Shown here: positions 63,700 to 64,000 of the stretch, piece after piece
Layout of the letters: the number at the start of each line of letters is the position of its first letter
Position numbering within the stretch: position 1 is the stretch's first letter
Source of the DNA: Anderseniella sp.
GTDB taxonomy: Bacteria; Pseudomonadota; Alphaproteobacteria; Rhizobiales; Aestuariivirgaceae
Length of the DNA stretch: 64,000 nucleotides
Direction: 5' to 3'
NCBI GenBank assembly: GCA_028289645.1
Contig: JANQOK010000016.1
Coordinates: forward strand, 248,001-312,000
Program-made: the position numbers and the translations under genes
Notes under the pieces: generated by a model
Told to the model about the DNA's origin: nothing
The model's database searches: none
Seen by the model: only the letters and a program-made list of their open reading frames with translations

Positions 63700-64000
63700 C
63701 TACTGCAGCACACCTTCGTGGACAAGACCTGTGTCGCCGTCGGCAATGGTCAGGCGGACAGATTTTCCGGCCAGTGAAACGGCTTCGCCATAACTGTCTA
63801 TGGCGATCCGCCACGTGCCGCCATTGCCGGACTGGCTGATCAGTTCAGGTTTGCGAAAGTAGGAATCACCGGCTGCCTCGACAAAAATATCTGCTTCAGC
63901 CGGTGACTTTATCCCTGTCATCGATACTTCCAGCGCGCGTTTGCCACCGGCATCGACCTGTTTGAGCGATGTGACTTCAAGCCGGCCGGATTCGGGTTTG
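63700..64000 (-). CDS. C-terminal end of a gene, possibly DsbD N-terminal-domain-like
   Basis: The frame is open from base 64000 to its stop at 63700, so the start is outside. About 99 residues are visible and read as beta strands: RLEVTSLKQVDAGGKRALEVSM, AEADIFVEAAGDSYFRKPEL and VRLTIADGDTGLVHEGVL. This resembles the C-terminal half of the immunoglobulin-like domain found in DsbD-type periplasmic proteins, but the match is weak. No cysteine is visible in this portion. Confidence 0.5.
   Translation of the reverse strand, partial: KPESGRLEVTSLKQVDAGGKRALEVSMTGIKSPAEADIFVEAAGDSYFRKPELISQSGNGGTWRIAIDSYGEAVSLAGKSVRLTIADGDTGLVHEGVLQ

Overview
This 64-kb window looks like core chromosome of an alphaproteobacterium, most likely of the Hyphomicrobiales (Rhizobiales) type. 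The support is a CcrM (GANTC) methyltransferase gene preceded by a CtrA-type box, an F0 ATP-synthase operon split from F1 in the order I-a-c-b'-b, alpha2beta2 glycyl-tRNA synthetase, ETF-ubiquinone oxidoreductase, and palindromic repeats of the kind scattered through alphaproteobacterial genomes. The sequence is GC-rich, so many long antisense reading frames exist that are not genes. I saw no rRNA, tRNA, CRISPR array, intact transposase or prophage.

Layout. 1-5.6 kb is a patchwork of small accessory genes: the end of a PEP mutase-family gene, ogt, a GNAT enzyme, a decayed ABC-permease tail, an Lrp/DUF2000 divergent pair, a spermidine synthase-like membrane protein and a GFA protein. 5.7-8.7 kb is a three-gene unit (GbsR/MarR-type regulator, DUF4166 protein, membrane-domain/SDR fusion) with two near-identical palindromic operators. 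8.7-20 kb holds an unusual Mur-ligase-like gene, a D-lactate/2-hydroxyglutarate dehydrogenase-like flavoprotein, repair and housekeeping genes (HMCES/YedK, Nudix, AcuI, YgfZ, Tag, HD hydrolase), a class IV aminotransferase and a SleB-type cell-wall hydrolase. 20-30 kb is a long leftward block (DUF2007, TrmN6-like, S49 peptidase, a 59-aa small protein, glyQ, glyS, ppdK) plus a divergent polyprenyl synthetase.

30-32.3 kb has two divergent ATP-grasp genes, probably surface or peptide ligation. 32.3-43 kb holds ispE, a TPR lipoprotein-like protein, a lytic transglycosylase, a basic secreted protein, ETF-QO, a family-4-like uracil-DNA glycosylase lacking two iron-sulfur ligands, moaB and a Tat-exported MBL-fold enzyme. 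42.6-52.6 kb contains an arsenosugar-type glycosyltransferase pair, a radical SAM protein, a PF03773 permease with divergent LysR, AEC and EamA transporters, rnhB, ccrM, an ArsN/Pat-like acetyltransferase and a lower-GC sulfotransferase. 52.6-64 kb is housekeeping: mutY, DUF721/DciA-like, a DsbA-like thioredoxin, smc, the F0 operon, ispH, rnhA, a peroxiredoxin and the end of a DsbD-domain-like gene.

The best candidates for something undescribed are the GbsR-DUF4166-membrane/SDR operon with its paired operators, the Mur-ligase homologue with an altered P-loop and a Cys-rich tail, the divergent ATP-grasp pair, and a structured dispersed repeat with compensatory stem changes.
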